Notes: a model not told the origin generated them from the sequence alone. Positions 16,088 through 24,362 are shown, counted from the first letter of the stretch. The stretch: 40,847 nt of DNA from Trueperaceae bacterium (GCA_020431825.1 JAGQHN010000040.1:1-40847), one strand, 5' to 3'. A program made the numbers and translations.

Positions 16088-16897
16088 TTACTTGCCTTTA
16101 AACTCTGCCGCGCGTTTTTCTAAAAAGGCGGCGGTACCTTCTTTCATATCTTCGGTTGTGGTAACCATGCCAAAGAGATCAGCTTCGACCTCGAGCCCTT
16201 GCGGTAGGCTCATATCACTGCCGCGCATGACGGCTTCTTTGGCAAGTCCAAGAGCAACGGGCGCATTTTTCAAAATCTGGGCAGCGAGTTCTTTAGCGGT
16301 TGCCAGCGCATCTTCTGAGACACGGTTGACAATGCCAAGCTGCAAAGCTTCGTCAGCAGGAACATGACGACCAGTATAAATAAGATCAAGCGCCCTTCCG
16401 GTGCCAATCAGTTTACTAAGACGCTGCGTGCCACCATAGCCAGGTATAAGCCCCAGACTAACTTCGGGCAGGCCAAGTTTTGCTTTGCTGCTGGCAACAC
16501 GTAAATCACAGGCCAGGGCCAGCTCGAGCCCACCACCCAGCGCAAAGCCATTAATGGCAGCGATGGTAGGAAAGGGCAGGGCAGCAACCGTATTCATGAC
16601 ATCCTGACCTGCCAGTGCAGCTTCACGGCCACTAAAGGCGTCACTCAGTTTTTGCAAATTAGCAATGTCTGCCCCTGCTACAAAAGCACGACCTGCTCCA
16701 GTAAGGATAAGCGCATTGACATTGAGATCAGTTTCGGCAAGCTCGAGCGCCAGACTAAGTTCATAAAGCAGTTCATTATTCAGGGCATTCAGGGCGTCAG
16801 GTCGGTCAATGGTGATGATGGCTGCCCCGTCTTCAACGCTGTAGTGCAAATACTCGAAATCTTCGGTGTCAAACTCGAGATCGGTTTCGTCGCTCAT
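16088..16897 (-). CDS. Enoyl-CoA hydratase/isomerase (crotonase family)
   Basis: The 269-residue product has the crotonase landmarks: ITIDRPDALNALNNELL, the oxyanion-hole region GAGRAFVAGADIANLQ, GFALGGGLELALACDLRVAS with one catalytic Glu, and LGLPEVSLGLIPGYGGTQRL with the second. Hydration of 2-enoyl-CoA to 3-hydroxyacyl-CoA is the likely reaction. The frame is open to 17014, but the ATG at 16897 (MSDETDLEF) has TAAGGAG 7 nt upstream and gives the family length. It follows the dehydrogenase by 37 nt, so the two form an operon carrying out consecutive beta-oxidation (or butyryl-CoA synthesis) steps. Confidence 0.92.
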   Translation of the reverse strand: MSDETDLEFDTEDFEYLHYSVEDGAAIITIDRPDALNALNNELLYELSLALELAETDLNVNALILTGAGRAFVAGADIANLQKLSDAFSGREAALAGQDVMNTVAALPFPTIAAINGFALGGGLELALACDLRVASSKAKLGLPEVSLGLIPGYGGTQRLSKLIGTGRALDLIYTGRHVPADEALQLGIVNRVSEDALATAKELAAQILKNAPVALGLAKEAVMRGSDMSLPQGLEVEADLFGMVTTTEDMKEGTAAFLEKRAAEFKGK

Positions 16898-16900
16898 AAA

Positions 16901-16927
16901 ACTCCTTAGAGAGTGAAAAGTAGAAAG
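16901..16927 (+). repeat. Dispersed repeat, copy 2
   Basis: ACTCCTTAGAGAGTGAAAAG, then TAGAAAGG, matches the gap at 13630-13670 (ACTCCTTTGAGA ... GTGAAAAGTGGAAAGG) with an internal deletion of about 15 bp. Both copies lie in intergenic gaps of minus-strand operons. Confidence 0.45.
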
Positions 16928-16934
16928 GTTAAAG

Positions 16935-17777
16935 TTAATCGTATTTGTAAAAGCCAGAGCCAGATTTTCTGCCAAGTTGTCCGGCTCGCACCTTTTGTCT
17001 AAGCATGGGCGCAATTCTGAACTTAGAATCTTGAAATTCGTTGTACAAGGATTCGCTCGCTGCCAAACAGACGTCTAAGCCCACAAGATCAGCCAGGGCC
17101 AGGGGGCCAATTGGCATGTTTGCCCCAAGTTTCATGGCAGTGTCTATGTCTTCGGCACTGGCTACCCCTTCACTGAGTGCATGAATGGCGTCGTTGATAT
17201 AAGGTACTAGAAGTCTATTTACGATAAAGCCGGGTTTGTCTTTGCAAACAATGGGTGTTTTACCAATGCCTTCGACAAAGCTCTTTGCCTTTTGCAGCGT
17301 TTCCTGAGACGTTTTTAGCCCTTCGACCACTTCTACCAGAGGTAAAACAGGCACCGGATTAAAAAAGTGCATGCCACAGAATTTCTCGGGCCTGGTGGTA
17401 AAAGAGGCCAATTCTGTAATGGAAAGGCTCGAGGTATTAGAAGCCAGTAAAGCCTCGGCTTTTGCCAGTTTATCTAGCGCTGCCCAAACATCACGTTTGG
17501 CCGCGACATTTTCAAAAATGGCTTCTATGATCACCTCAGAATCTTTAATTTGCTCGAGGTCACCACTTAAGGTAATGCGTGAGAGGGCTTCAGCGCGGTT
17601 ATCTTCTGTGATTGTTTCTTTTTTGACCAGACGCTCGAGGCTGCTTTTGATGCCTGTCATGCCACGACTGCGGCTGGCCTCGCTGGTATCATGCAGTAAA
17701 ACGGTATGTCCGGCGAGTGCACAGGTTTGAGCAATACCTGAACCCATGGTTCCCGCACCAATGACTGCTACTTTCAT
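16935..17777 (-). CDS. hbd: 3-hydroxybutyryl-CoA / 3-hydroxyacyl-CoA dehydrogenase
   Basis: The 280-residue product starts with an NAD-binding Rossmann loop (VAVIGAGTMGSGIAQTCALA), with Asp at the end of strand 2 (LLHDTS) favouring NAD. It continues with SNTSSLSITELAS, the 3HCDH signature MHFFNPVPVLPLVEVV (catalytic His) and CKDKPGFIVNRLL before the C-terminal domain ending GRKSGSGFYKYD. Length matches stand-alone Hbd/PaaH enzymes. It oxidises 3-hydroxyacyl-CoA to 3-ketoacyl-CoA, acting right after the hydratase encoded downstream. AAAGGAGG lies 6 nt before the ATG. No acyl-CoA dehydrogenase or thiolase is within the window. Confidence 0.92.
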   Translation of the reverse strand: MKVAVIGAGTMGSGIAQTCALAGHTVLLHDTSEASRSRGMTGIKSSLERLVKKETITEDNRAEALSRITLSGDLEQIKDSEVIIEAIFENVAAKRDVWAALDKLAKAEALLASNTSSLSITELASFTTRPEKFCGMHFFNPVPVLPLVEVVEGLKTSQETLQKAKSFVEGIGKTPIVCKDKPGFIVNRLLVPYINDAIHALSEGVASAEDIDTAMKLGANMPIGPLALADLVGLDVCLAASESLYNEFQDSKFRIAPMLRQKVRAGQLGRKSGSGFYKYD

Positions 17778-17966
17778 ACTGCCTCCTTTAACCTACCTGC
17801 TGGACTAGGGGTGCATAATTACCAGTGAAGCATATCAGAGCATAAGAAAGTAGTGACGTTTGTAAGCATTTGGGCCCGTGAAACTGTTAGGAATATAAGG
17901 CAAATCAAAGTACGGCTGACCATGCTATATGAGAAACTTTCAATAGTTACTTAAAAAGCTGCATGC

Positions 17967-17972
17967 TAGCCT
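17967..17972 (+). promoter_or_regulatory. -10 box TAGCCT of a leaderless promoter
   Basis: TAGCCT is followed by a 6-nt spacer (agtttt) and the GTG at 17979. No ribosome-binding site is present. Confidence 0.5.
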
Positions 17973-17978
17973 AGTTTT

Positions 17979-18338
17979 GTGCAAGATCTTGATGACTTCT
18001 TAACCTACCTCGTTAGCAATATTGATGGTGCACTGGCAGCGGTTATTGGCGATGCCGATGGTCTTTTAATCGAACAACACCCCAAAGATGGCGAAGACCT
18101 GAGCGTTCTTACTGCGCAGTGGACCAATGTGATGACAGCACTCGAGGCCGTGGTAGCAAGCCTTAAAGCTGGCGAATTAAAAGAAGTCATGATTACGGCT
18201 GACCGGGTTATGGGCTATGCCAGAAACTTGAATGATGAACTTTTTTGCTTTGTCCTTATGAACCCATCTGGCAATATTGGTAAAGCGAGACTTTATAGCG
18301 AGCAAATCGCCAAGCGCATGCTCGAGGTATTTGCCTAA
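17979..18338 (+). CDS. Roadblock/LC7-domain protein 1
   Basis: The 119-residue product begins LDDFLTYLVSNIDGALAAVI and has the Roadblock/LC7 pattern: helix, GDADGLLIEQHP strand-turn, a central helix (TNVMTALEAVVASLKAG), ELKEVMITADRVMGYARNL and a closing helix. In bacteria these small proteins (MglB type) partner Ras-like GTPases or sit in polarity and motility switches. No GTPase gene is adjacent. It starts with GTG, without a ribosome-binding site, and fits the leaderless pattern. The second copy follows after 8 nt. Confidence 0.8.
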   Translation: MQDLDDFLTYLVSNIDGALAAVIGDADGLLIEQHPKDGEDLSVLTAQWTNVMTALEAVVASLKAGELKEVMITADRVMGYARNLNDELFCFVLMNPSGNIGKARLYSEQIAKRMLEVFA

Positions 18339-18346
18339 GGAGCACG

Positions 18347-18712
18347 ATGAATTTATCTGAACTCTTGGTACAAGTATTAGAAATTAGAGGCGTTACCAGC
18401 GCCTCAGTGGTAAGCGAAGAAGGTCTGGTTATTGAAGGGGCCTCGAGAGATGATCGTGATCTGGGCTTTGTAGGAAGTATTATTGCCAGCGGTCTTGCCT
18501 CGAGCCGAGTCCTGGCCGATCTTTTAGGCGAAGGCAGTATTTCGCAGACCATGATTGAGTATCAGGAGGGTCCGGTGCTGCTTATGCCCATTCATTCTGG
18601 TGAAGAGCAACATGTGATGGTGGTTACCCTTGATTCTCTGTCTACTCTGGGCCGTGCCAGATTTAAATTGCGTAAGCTCCTCCCTGACGTGGCTCAGGCA
18701 GTTCACGCTTAA
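18347..18712 (+). CDS. Roadblock/LC7-domain protein 2
   Basis: The 121-residue product has the same fold: a first helix (LSELLVQVLEIRGVTSASVV), SEEGLVIEGAS as the strand-turn, ASGLASSRVLADLLG as the central helix, and strands ISQTMIEYQEGPVLLMPI and QHVMVVTLDSL. AAGGAGCACG precedes the ATG. It is co-transcribed with the related gene just upstream, so the two may form a heterodimer like MglB-type or Ragulator pairs; this is inference from the fold and synteny. A terminator follows. Confidence 0.8.
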   Translation: MNLSELLVQVLEIRGVTSASVVSEEGLVIEGASRDDRDLGFVGSIIASGLASSRVLADLLGEGSISQTMIEYQEGPVLLMPIHSGEEQHVMVVTLDSLSTLGRARFKLRKLLPDVAQAVHA

Positions 18713-18730
18713 ATCTTTTTTGATAATCAA

Positions 18731-18756
18731 AGCCGCTGCAAAACAGCGGCTTTTTG
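18731..18756 (+). terminator. Rho-independent terminator
   Basis: AGCCGCTG / CAGCGGCT stem with a CAAAA loop and a T-rich tail ends the Roadblock operon. Confidence 0.9.
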
Positions 18757-18799
18757 TTTTTTGCCTCTATTTAATCCAGGGGCTATCACAACGGTTTTG

Positions 18800-19723
18800 T
18801 TATAAAGCCTCGAGCGCTATCTGAGGCAAGATTTCATAAATGGTTTTGGTGTAGCACAGGTTGGTTCCGGGTGTCATTGCGGTAGCAGTTCCACAAGCTA
18901 CGCCAAGTTGCAGCGCTTCAGCATAAGACTTTCCTTCAGCCAGGGCGACCAGAGATCCAGCGAGTAGAGAATCACCGGAACCCACTGCCGAATCAACTTT
19001 TACCTTGGGCGGTGCGGCTTGCCAGGCTTCATTTTCGCTGACCAATAAGGCGCCACGTGCGCCAAGGCTACTAAGGACAATCTGTACCCCTTTTTTAACG
19101 ATGTCTTTAGAGGCTAAAAGAGCGTCGTCAATGGTGGTGATTGATTTGCCTGTTAAGCGCTCGAGCTCATACTGGTTAGGTTTTATAACGTGCACACCAG
19201 CTTCAACCGCATGGTACAGTTCATCGCCGTCGGCATCAACTGCGACACGTATACCATCGGCATTGGCATGGTCGAAGGCTTGCTTATAAAAATCTAAGGG
19301 CATACCTTTTAAGATGCTGCCGCTTAGTGTTAAAAAGTCAGGGGCCTTTAGGTGAAAAATACTGTCCATTAACGCCTGAGTTTCCTTGGCTTTGACTTTG
19401 GCACCTGGACCTGAAATGCGAATCTGCCTGCCACTGGTATCTTGAATAATGGTATTGGTTCGGGTGCTGTCCTTATGGTGGCAAAACCACGTACGCACCC
19501 CTTCTGACTCGAGTAAGTCCTCAATTTCAAGACCAGCCCGCCCACCGATAAAGCCCATGGCAATGGTTGGATGGTTCAACCGGGCCGCTACCCGACTAAC
19601 ATTTATTCCTTTGCCCCCAGCTGCCCTGTAAACCTTGGTGGCTCTGGTCGTGTCATCAAACTTTATCTTTTGGACCTTGTAAGTAATGTCCAGCGCTGGA
19701 TTAGCCGTAACCGTATGAATCAT
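18800..19723 (-). CDS. PfkB-family hexose-phosphate kinase (1-phosphofructokinase type)
   Basis: The 307-residue product starts MIHTVTANPALDITYKVQKI and has the PfkB signature 1 (AAGGKGINVSRVAARL) and signature 2 (DSAVGSGDSLLAGSL, with the catalytic Asp in GSGD). KPNQYELERLTG is also typical of FruK/LacC (1-phosphofructokinase or tagatose-6-phosphate kinase). No PTS or sugar operon surrounds it, so specificity is open. The frame is open to 19777, but the ATG at 19723 is preferred: it fits the family start and has TATCCT 7 nt upstream as a leaderless -10. It is transcribed divergently from the PASTA gene. Confidence 0.87.
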   Translation of the reverse strand: MIHTVTANPALDITYKVQKIKFDDTTRATKVYRAAGGKGINVSRVAARLNHPTIAMGFIGGRAGLEIEDLLESEGVRTWFCHHKDSTRTNTIIQDTSGRQIRISGPGAKVKAKETQALMDSIFHLKAPDFLTLSGSILKGMPLDFYKQAFDHANADGIRVAVDADGDELYHAVEAGVHVIKPNQYELERLTGKSITTIDDALLASKDIVKKGVQIVLSSLGARGALLVSENEAWQAAPPKVKVDSAVGSGDSLLAGSLVALAEGKSYAEALQLGVACGTATAMTPGTNLCYTKTIYEILPQIALEAL

Positions 19724-19841
19724 AGGATAAAGGATAGCAACTGCTTTCCAGCAATAGCTAAGGTGCTTTTCTGACAAGCTTGGCCTGGTCTTTATAATGG
19801 AAATTTAAATGGGTGCTCATGAAGAAGAGAACTAAAGTATT

Positions 19842-19872
19842 AGCCACTTTCCACTAATCACTCTCCACTTTG
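19842..19872 (-). repeat. Dispersed repeat, inverted copy 3
   Basis: On the minus strand AAAGTGGAGAGTGATTAGTG, then GAAAGTGGCTAA, related to the copy at 13639. It lies in the divergent promoter region between the sugar kinase and the PASTA gene. Confidence 0.45.
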
Positions 19873-19931
19873 CCCTTATTCTATGAAGTCTTATCGCCTG
19901 CTCGTTATACAAGGCTCATCCAGATGCATGC

Positions 19932-19937
19932 TAAACT
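19932..19937 (+). promoter_or_regulatory. -10 box TAAACT of a leaderless promoter
   Basis: TAAACT, spacer tctgcc, then GTG 19944: the exact 6-nt leaderless arrangement. Confidence 0.55.
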
Positions 19938-19943
19938 TCTGCC

Positions 19944-21350
19944 GTGAGTCGAAGTATGGAACTTAGTCGCCCGAGAACCAACTGGGGCAGGGTGCTCCTT
20001 GTCATTTTAGGCTTGCTGTTAATAGCCGGACTTCTCTATTTTACGGTGAGTCGCTATTTTGCTGTTAAAGAGGTAAGGCTACCTAATCTCATTGGTTTAT
20101 CAAGTGAAGAAGCAACGGCTATACTGGCTGATTTAAAGCTCGAGCCCGAATTTTTCTCTGAAGACATCGATAATGCCATTGTCAATGCAGTTTCGTCGCA
20201 GAGTCCTCAGGCTGGTACGATTGTGCGCCAGGGTCGCAGTGTTGCTGTGGGTATTAATCGGCCTGAACTCCGTATCACCATGCCCTCTGTGGTAGATATC
20301 AGCGTTAGCAATGCGACAGAGATGCTCGGTAATTTGGGGCTTGATCTTGCTGAAATCAGCTATCAGTATAGTGACGCGGCAGTAGGCCGAATAATTGCTC
20401 AGGAACCACCTGCGGGTTCGGTTGCCAGTGTTTCGACTCGAGTCTCGCTGGTAGTTAGTCGGGGTCAGGAGGGGTTTCGTACCACCATGCCCAATCTAAA
20501 AGGCTTGAGCATTGACGAAGCTAAAAAGCGCCTTCGCGATCTGGGAGTTAGCTCCATTGGTACGACCAGTACAGGGATTAGTTTTGATCGTCCTGGCGTT
20601 ATCTCTGGACAGGTGCCCGAAGCCGGTGCAACCCTTACCCAGGGTACGCATGTCATTCTCTCTGCACCACTCTCCACACAGGCTATAAGTCAGGTTCCCC
20701 AGTTAGCAGGAGTTCCTTTAAGTCAGATTCAGATGCAGCTTAATGCCGCCGGATTAAGCTTGGGGGCTGTGACTTATACCAATGATCCTGCTCAGAGTCC
20801 AGGTGTCATAAGTTTTAAACCCTCGGGCTATACTTTGCGAGATACGCCAGTTGAAATTGTGATTAACCGGGAAGGTCTAACGGAGCCTATTACCAATTTG
20901 GCAGCCGTACCTGCCCCCGTCGCTACTGTACCAGCTCAGACAACACCCACTCCCGTTACTACGCCGAGTAATCCTGCACCGACTGTGGCCCAACCTAGCC
21001 CTAGCAGTCCTTCAAGCAACAGTCAGACTTCTACAAGTCAAACTCCAGAACCTGCTCAAAGCTCGAGTACGCCTGCGACACCGCAAGAGGGTACAAGCTC
21101 ACTAACAGGTGCTGCCGATGGCTCGAGGCAGGTCCCTATTACCTTTGATCCTACCAATCTTGGAGTTCCTTCGCTGATGGAGCAGAGCTATAAATTTAAG
21201 CTCGTTGTTCAAGATGAACGTGGAGAACGCACGGTCGTAGAGCGCACGGTTCAACCCGGAGAATCTGTGACCAGCAATGTAGCTATTTATGGTGATGCGA
21301 CGGTGCAGACCTATATTAATGGTATTTTATTTCAGGCCTGGAACCCTTAA
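19944..21350 (+). CDS. Membrane-anchored protein with four PASTA domains and no kinase
   Basis: The 468-residue product has a short basic cytosolic start, one membrane helix (VLLVILGLLLIAGLLYFTV, about residues 17-35) and four PASTA modules at about residues 40-106, 110-174, 180-245 and 250-313. Each begins (L/M/V)P(N/S/Q)-x-x-G/D and ends with G-x-x-V-x-x-G-x-x-V. A Pro/Thr/Ser-rich linker (about 322-395) and a 70-residue C-terminal domain containing KLVVQDERGERTVVERTVQP follow. PASTA domains bind muropeptides or D-Ala-D-Ala-type ligands and usually sit on Ser/Thr kinases or PBPs; neither catalytic domain is here. It starts with GTG and fits the leaderless pattern. Confidence 0.87.
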   Translation: MSRSMELSRPRTNWGRVLLVILGLLLIAGLLYFTVSRYFAVKEVRLPNLIGLSSEEATAILADLKLEPEFFSEDIDNAIVNAVSSQSPQAGTIVRQGRSVAVGINRPELRITMPSVVDISVSNATEMLGNLGLDLAEISYQYSDAAVGRIIAQEPPAGSVASVSTRVSLVVSRGQEGFRTTMPNLKGLSIDEAKKRLRDLGVSSIGTTSTGISFDRPGVISGQVPEAGATLTQGTHVILSAPLSTQAISQVPQLAGVPLSQIQMQLNAAGLSLGAVTYTNDPAQSPGVISFKPSGYTLRDTPVEIVINREGLTEPITNLAAVPAPVATVPAQTTPTPVTTPSNPAPTVAQPSPSSPSSNSQTSTSQTPEPAQSSSTPATPQEGTSSLTGAADGSRQVPITFDPTNLGVPSLMEQSYKFKLVVQDERGERTVVERTVQPGESVTSNVAIYGDATVQTYINGILFQAWNP

Positions 21351-21597
21351 AGGTGACGAAAGACTAAATTTGGATTAAAATGGCCTATCACTCGCCCAAC
21401 TGTTTTGTACTTCCACCTTTAGTTGACCCCACAAACGAGTGAAAAAAGACACGATGAAGGCGCATTCTGTCGTGAAAATTAGTGTAAAAACGCTCTATTT
21501 GACGCTATGAAGTGTAAATTATCGCAGCATGGGCTCAAATTGAACGTCAGACTTTAAAGAGTGCGTCTGGAGTTTTCCTGGTGAGTAGGAGGAATAC

Positions 21598-23688
21598 GTG
21601 GAACCTGATATTGCACCGCTAGCGAAACGCTTAGCGGAAGAGAACAATGTTAATTGGCAGCATCTGCAAGGCAGTGGTGCCAATGGGCGAATTGTTGAAC
21701 GAGATGTTTTAGAGTATTTGGCCAGAGTTATGTCGGGGGAAGAGGCCTTAAATCCTACACCCGAACCAGTGCCTGACGGTATGGAAGCCTGGCCAGATGA
21801 AGATGTCAAAGGTTATTACACAGAGTCTGCTGCTAGCGCAACAATGGTTCAGGATTTTGACGCTGATGATGATCTGCTAGACGTCTCTGATGACATGTAT
21901 GACCCAAAGAGCTTCAACGAAACAGATTTGGATTTTTCTGCTGAGTTGCCACAAACAAGCAGCGCCCTTGCTCAGGAAGACCTGGATGAAGATGTCTTCC
22001 TGTTTGATGATAATGTGCTATCGGGTGATTTTGAAGTCGCTTCAGAGAGCAGCGCGCAGTCAGCCGCCAATGATGATTTTGATGAAGTAGATATGCTCCT
22101 GGATGATGATGCTTTTGAGGAACAAAGCAGTAGTTTAGAAGCCGATGCCTTTGGTGGGAGCGATCCCTTTGCTGAGGCCGATACAGGCTTTGCCTTTGAT
22201 GACTCTTTCGAAGCTGATAGCACGGATGAAGCTCTCTTTGACAGTGATACCTTTTTACTCGAGGACGATGAGTCTGTGGATTTAGCTGAAGATGCCAGCC
22301 TAGCAGATAGTCTGCTTAGAGATAATCTCATGGTAGAAGCTGATGATCAGCAAGCAGCCTATGAAGCTGCCGATGAGCTTTTTGATGTTGATTTAGACGA
22401 AGAGATGGCGCTTGATGAAAATGCTGCTGCGCTATTTGTTGATGTTGATGAAGAACTCGCCGAACCCCTCGCCGCTGAGGCAGATGAGCTGTTTGGGGAA
22501 AGCGATGATTTCGCTCAGGATGCCCTGAGTGATCTTTTGCCTGCTGATGTGCTGGTGGATGATGTTGCGATTACTCAGGAAACAGTCATATTTGACGACT
22601 CAGAGGATGAGGACATTGAAGACTGGTCCACAGAAGTTGAAGCTCTGACCTCTGACGCTCTTGAAGCGTCGGGTGACGATGACTTGTTTATGGGCATGGA
22701 AGAAACGCCTGCTGAGGCAGGCGATGAGCTTTTTGATTTTTCAGAGTCAGATACAGCAGATGATGAGATCTTTGTAGAGGCTGAAACCGAGCAGAGTAAT
22801 GAGAGCTTATTTGATTTTAGCAGTTCTGCTCAAGCCCTAGGGCCAGACGAAGAAGAACTTGAAGATTTTGTTGAGGCTGAAGTTAGTAGTGTAGGTCATG
22901 ACCTTGACTTTGAAGCCAATGCCGAGGAGATTGGTCTGCCTGACCAAAACCTGCAGCTTTTAGCTGAAGAAGAGGATAGTGCAGAAGAACTGAGTTTTGA
23001 ACAAGAGGATAACGAGGTTCAGCTCGAGTCAGATGAGCCTGAACTGCCAGAAGAGACTATTTTTGAAGAAGATTTACCAGCTATAGCTGCAGTCGCTGCA
23101 ACTGCTAACGAACCTGAAGTGCTTGAAGAGCCTGTGGTTAGTGAAAGCGTTGAAGAACCAGCAGCTGATATACCTGCGGTTGCCGCAGTAGCGAGCTCGA
23201 GTCCTACCTTTATCAATTTTGGTCTACTGCTTAGACGGCAAATTGATGCGAGCCCACTGCAAGAAGCGCGGGGCTTAGCCAGCGAAGAATTAAACAATGA
23301 AAATCTGGATATGACGATTTTCATGCTTAGAGCCGCAGCTAAGGCTGCAGGTGACAAGGTAGGGTTTGCTCGAATTCAGGGGGATCAGATAAAGGTAAGC
23401 CAGGTTTCGTCCTGCCTTAATGCTTCTCTTCGTGAGACGCTAAAGACATTTGCCGACAGTAAACCTGTGCAAGAGCTAAGCTCACTCGAGCTTGTGGTTG
23501 CCAATATGTCAAAACTGGACATTGATGATGCGGTGCTTAATTTGCCTGTTCCCGTTTTAACACTGGGCAGAGAGCATAACGGTCAGATGACCCTGGCACT
23601 GTCTGGTCATATGGCTGCCGATAAAGGCTCGAGCCTACTTGCTGACATAGCCGAGCTTCTGGAAAACCCAGTTCGCCTGCTTATCTAA
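21598..23688 (+). CDS. PSBD domain + long acidic linker + degenerate E2-like catalytic domain
   Basis: The 696-residue product opens with a peripheral-subunit-binding domain (residues about 4-42: IAPLAKRLAEENNVNWQHLQ and GSGANGRIVERDVLEYL). Residues about 60-530 are extraordinarily acidic (Asp/Glu with Ala, Ser, Phe), low complexity and probably disordered. Residues about 540-696 look like an E2 acyltransferase catalytic domain: INFGLLLRRQIDASPLQEA early on, and LSGHMAADKGSSLLADIAEL near the end, where E2 enzymes have LS-x-DHR-x-x-DG. His and the following Asp keep their spacing, but the DG is DK and no lipoyl domain is present. It is probably a scaffold or pseudo-enzyme tied to 2-oxoacid dehydrogenase components. 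GTG start with TAGGAGGAATAC upstream. Confidence 0.8.
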   Translation: MEPDIAPLAKRLAEENNVNWQHLQGSGANGRIVERDVLEYLARVMSGEEALNPTPEPVPDGMEAWPDEDVKGYYTESAASATMVQDFDADDDLLDVSDDMYDPKSFNETDLDFSAELPQTSSALAQEDLDEDVFLFDDNVLSGDFEVASESSAQSAANDDFDEVDMLLDDDAFEEQSSSLEADAFGGSDPFAEADTGFAFDDSFEADSTDEALFDSDTFLLEDDESVDLAEDASLADSLLRDNLMVEADDQQAAYEAADELFDVDLDEEMALDENAAALFVDVDEELAEPLAAEADELFGESDDFAQDALSDLLPADVLVDDVAITQETVIFDDSEDEDIEDWSTEVEALTSDALEASGDDDLFMGMEETPAEAGDELFDFSESDTADDEIFVEAETEQSNESLFDFSSSAQALGPDEEELEDFVEAEVSSVGHDLDFEANAEEIGLPDQNLQLLAEEEDSAEELSFEQEDNEVQLESDEPELPEETIFEEDLPAIAAVAATANEPEVLEEPVVSESVEEPAADIPAVAAVASSSPTFINFGLLLRRQIDASPLQEARGLASEELNNENLDMTIFMLRAAAKAAGDKVGFARIQGDQIKVSQVSSCLNASLRETLKTFADSKPVQELSSLELVVANMSKLDIDDAVLNLPVPVLTLGREHNGQMTLALSGHMAADKGSSLLADIAELLENPVRLLI

Positions 23689-23705
23689 CAAACAGATGAT
23701 TCAGA

Positions 23706-23731
23706 AAAACCGGCCTTCTTGGTCGGTTTTT
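23706..23731. terminator. Bidirectional terminator
   Basis: AAACCGGCC / GGTCGGTTT stem (loop ttctt) with a T7 run on the plus strand and a T run on the minus strand. It serves the convergent genes ending at 23688 and 23732. Confidence 0.85.
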
Positions 23732-23980
23732 TTATGCTTCTGAGGGGATAAGCAGCCATAAGACGAGATAGGGCAGCGCGACAAGCCCCACTGAAAGAAC
23801 CAGTAAAAAAATAAAAATCAGGCGTATGTATAAAGGATTGGTATTTATATAGCGAGCGACACCACCTGCTATACCAGCAACGAGGCGCTGTTTGGAGCGG
23901 CGAAGGGGCTGACCCGTATTGGGTCGCCGAGCACGGCGATGATCGTGATTGAGTACATCGGTCTTTTCTGGTTGGGTCAT
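23732..23980 (-). CDS. PspC-domain membrane protein
   Basis: The 82-residue product has a basic N-terminal tail (about 28 residues, HDHRRARRPNTGQPLRRSKQ) and then the PspC core: RLVAGIAGGVARYINTNPLY, then IRLIFIFLLVLSVG..., with a second hydrophobic stretch ending in WLLIPSEA. PspC miniproteins associate with the membrane and in proteobacteria work in the phage-shock response; stand-alone versions have unclear roles. The second PspC gene of the window lies at 37761. AGGAAA precedes the ATG by 4 nt. Confidence 0.88.
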   Translation of the reverse strand: MTQPEKTDVLNHDHRRARRPNTGQPLRRSKQRLVAGIAGGVARYINTNPLYIRLIFIFLLVLSVGLVALPYLVLWLLIPSEA

Positions 23981-24014
23981 AAGATTTCCTGTTTCTAGTG
24001 CACTGCTTTAGTCA

Positions 24015-24356
24015 CTATTTTATAGTAGTTGAAGGCTTTACGGGAAAAAGGGGTCTATAGCCAAAATCTCGCAATGCCTGGTGAACTCGAGCCTCGAGTT
24101 CTCTTACATCGGTTTGCCCAAACTGGTCAGGAATCAGGGCCAGATGGTGCAGGGCTTTGGCATAATTGCGCCTGCCACCTCGGCTGCTTTGCATGACTCG
24201 AGCTTTGTGCAAAGCTGCTGCCAGCAAAATCACTCCGCTGTAAAAACTTTTATCCAGCCCTTCGGCCGCTAACCAGAGAGGCTCGAGCACTTCATGACAT
24301 TCCCAGTAGTCGGCTTTATTGAAAAGTTCAATTGCCTCTTGCCATTCATCCTGCAT
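24015..24356 (-). CDS. DUF309 protein
   Basis: The 113-residue product reads WQEAIELFNKADYWECHEVL, LEPLWLAAEGLDKSFYSGVI and LLAAALHKARVMQSSRGGRR near the start: the DUF309 pattern F-N-x-x-x-Y-W-E-x-H-E-x-L-E-x-x-W with a downstream G-x-I-x-L-A-A-A-x-x-K. The conserved His/Glu pair and Trp residues are present. Function is unknown. The start follows the leaderless rule (TATACT, 6 nt). It is divergent from ubiX. Confidence 0.9.
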   Translation of the reverse strand: MQDEWQEAIELFNKADYWECHEVLEPLWLAAEGLDKSFYSGVILLAAALHKARVMQSSRGGRRNYAKALHHLALIPDQFGQTDVRELEARVHQALRDFGYRPLFPVKPSTTIK

Positions 24357-24362
24357 AATTCA

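Noticed and set aside
16898..17014. 39-residue N-terminal extension of the enoyl-CoA hydratase
   Set aside because: It overlaps the dehydrogenase gene, has unlike composition, and ATG 16897 has a proper ribosome-binding site.
21351..21597. TTGACC and TTGACG words as -35 boxes for the PSBD gene
   Set aside because: No -10 box stands at 16-18 bp from either word, so I did not call a promoter.
21972..22331. Ser-rich minus-strand ORF opposite the acidic region
   Set aside because: It mirrors the Asp/Glu-codon bias of the real gene on the other strand; same for the minus frame at 23019-23357.
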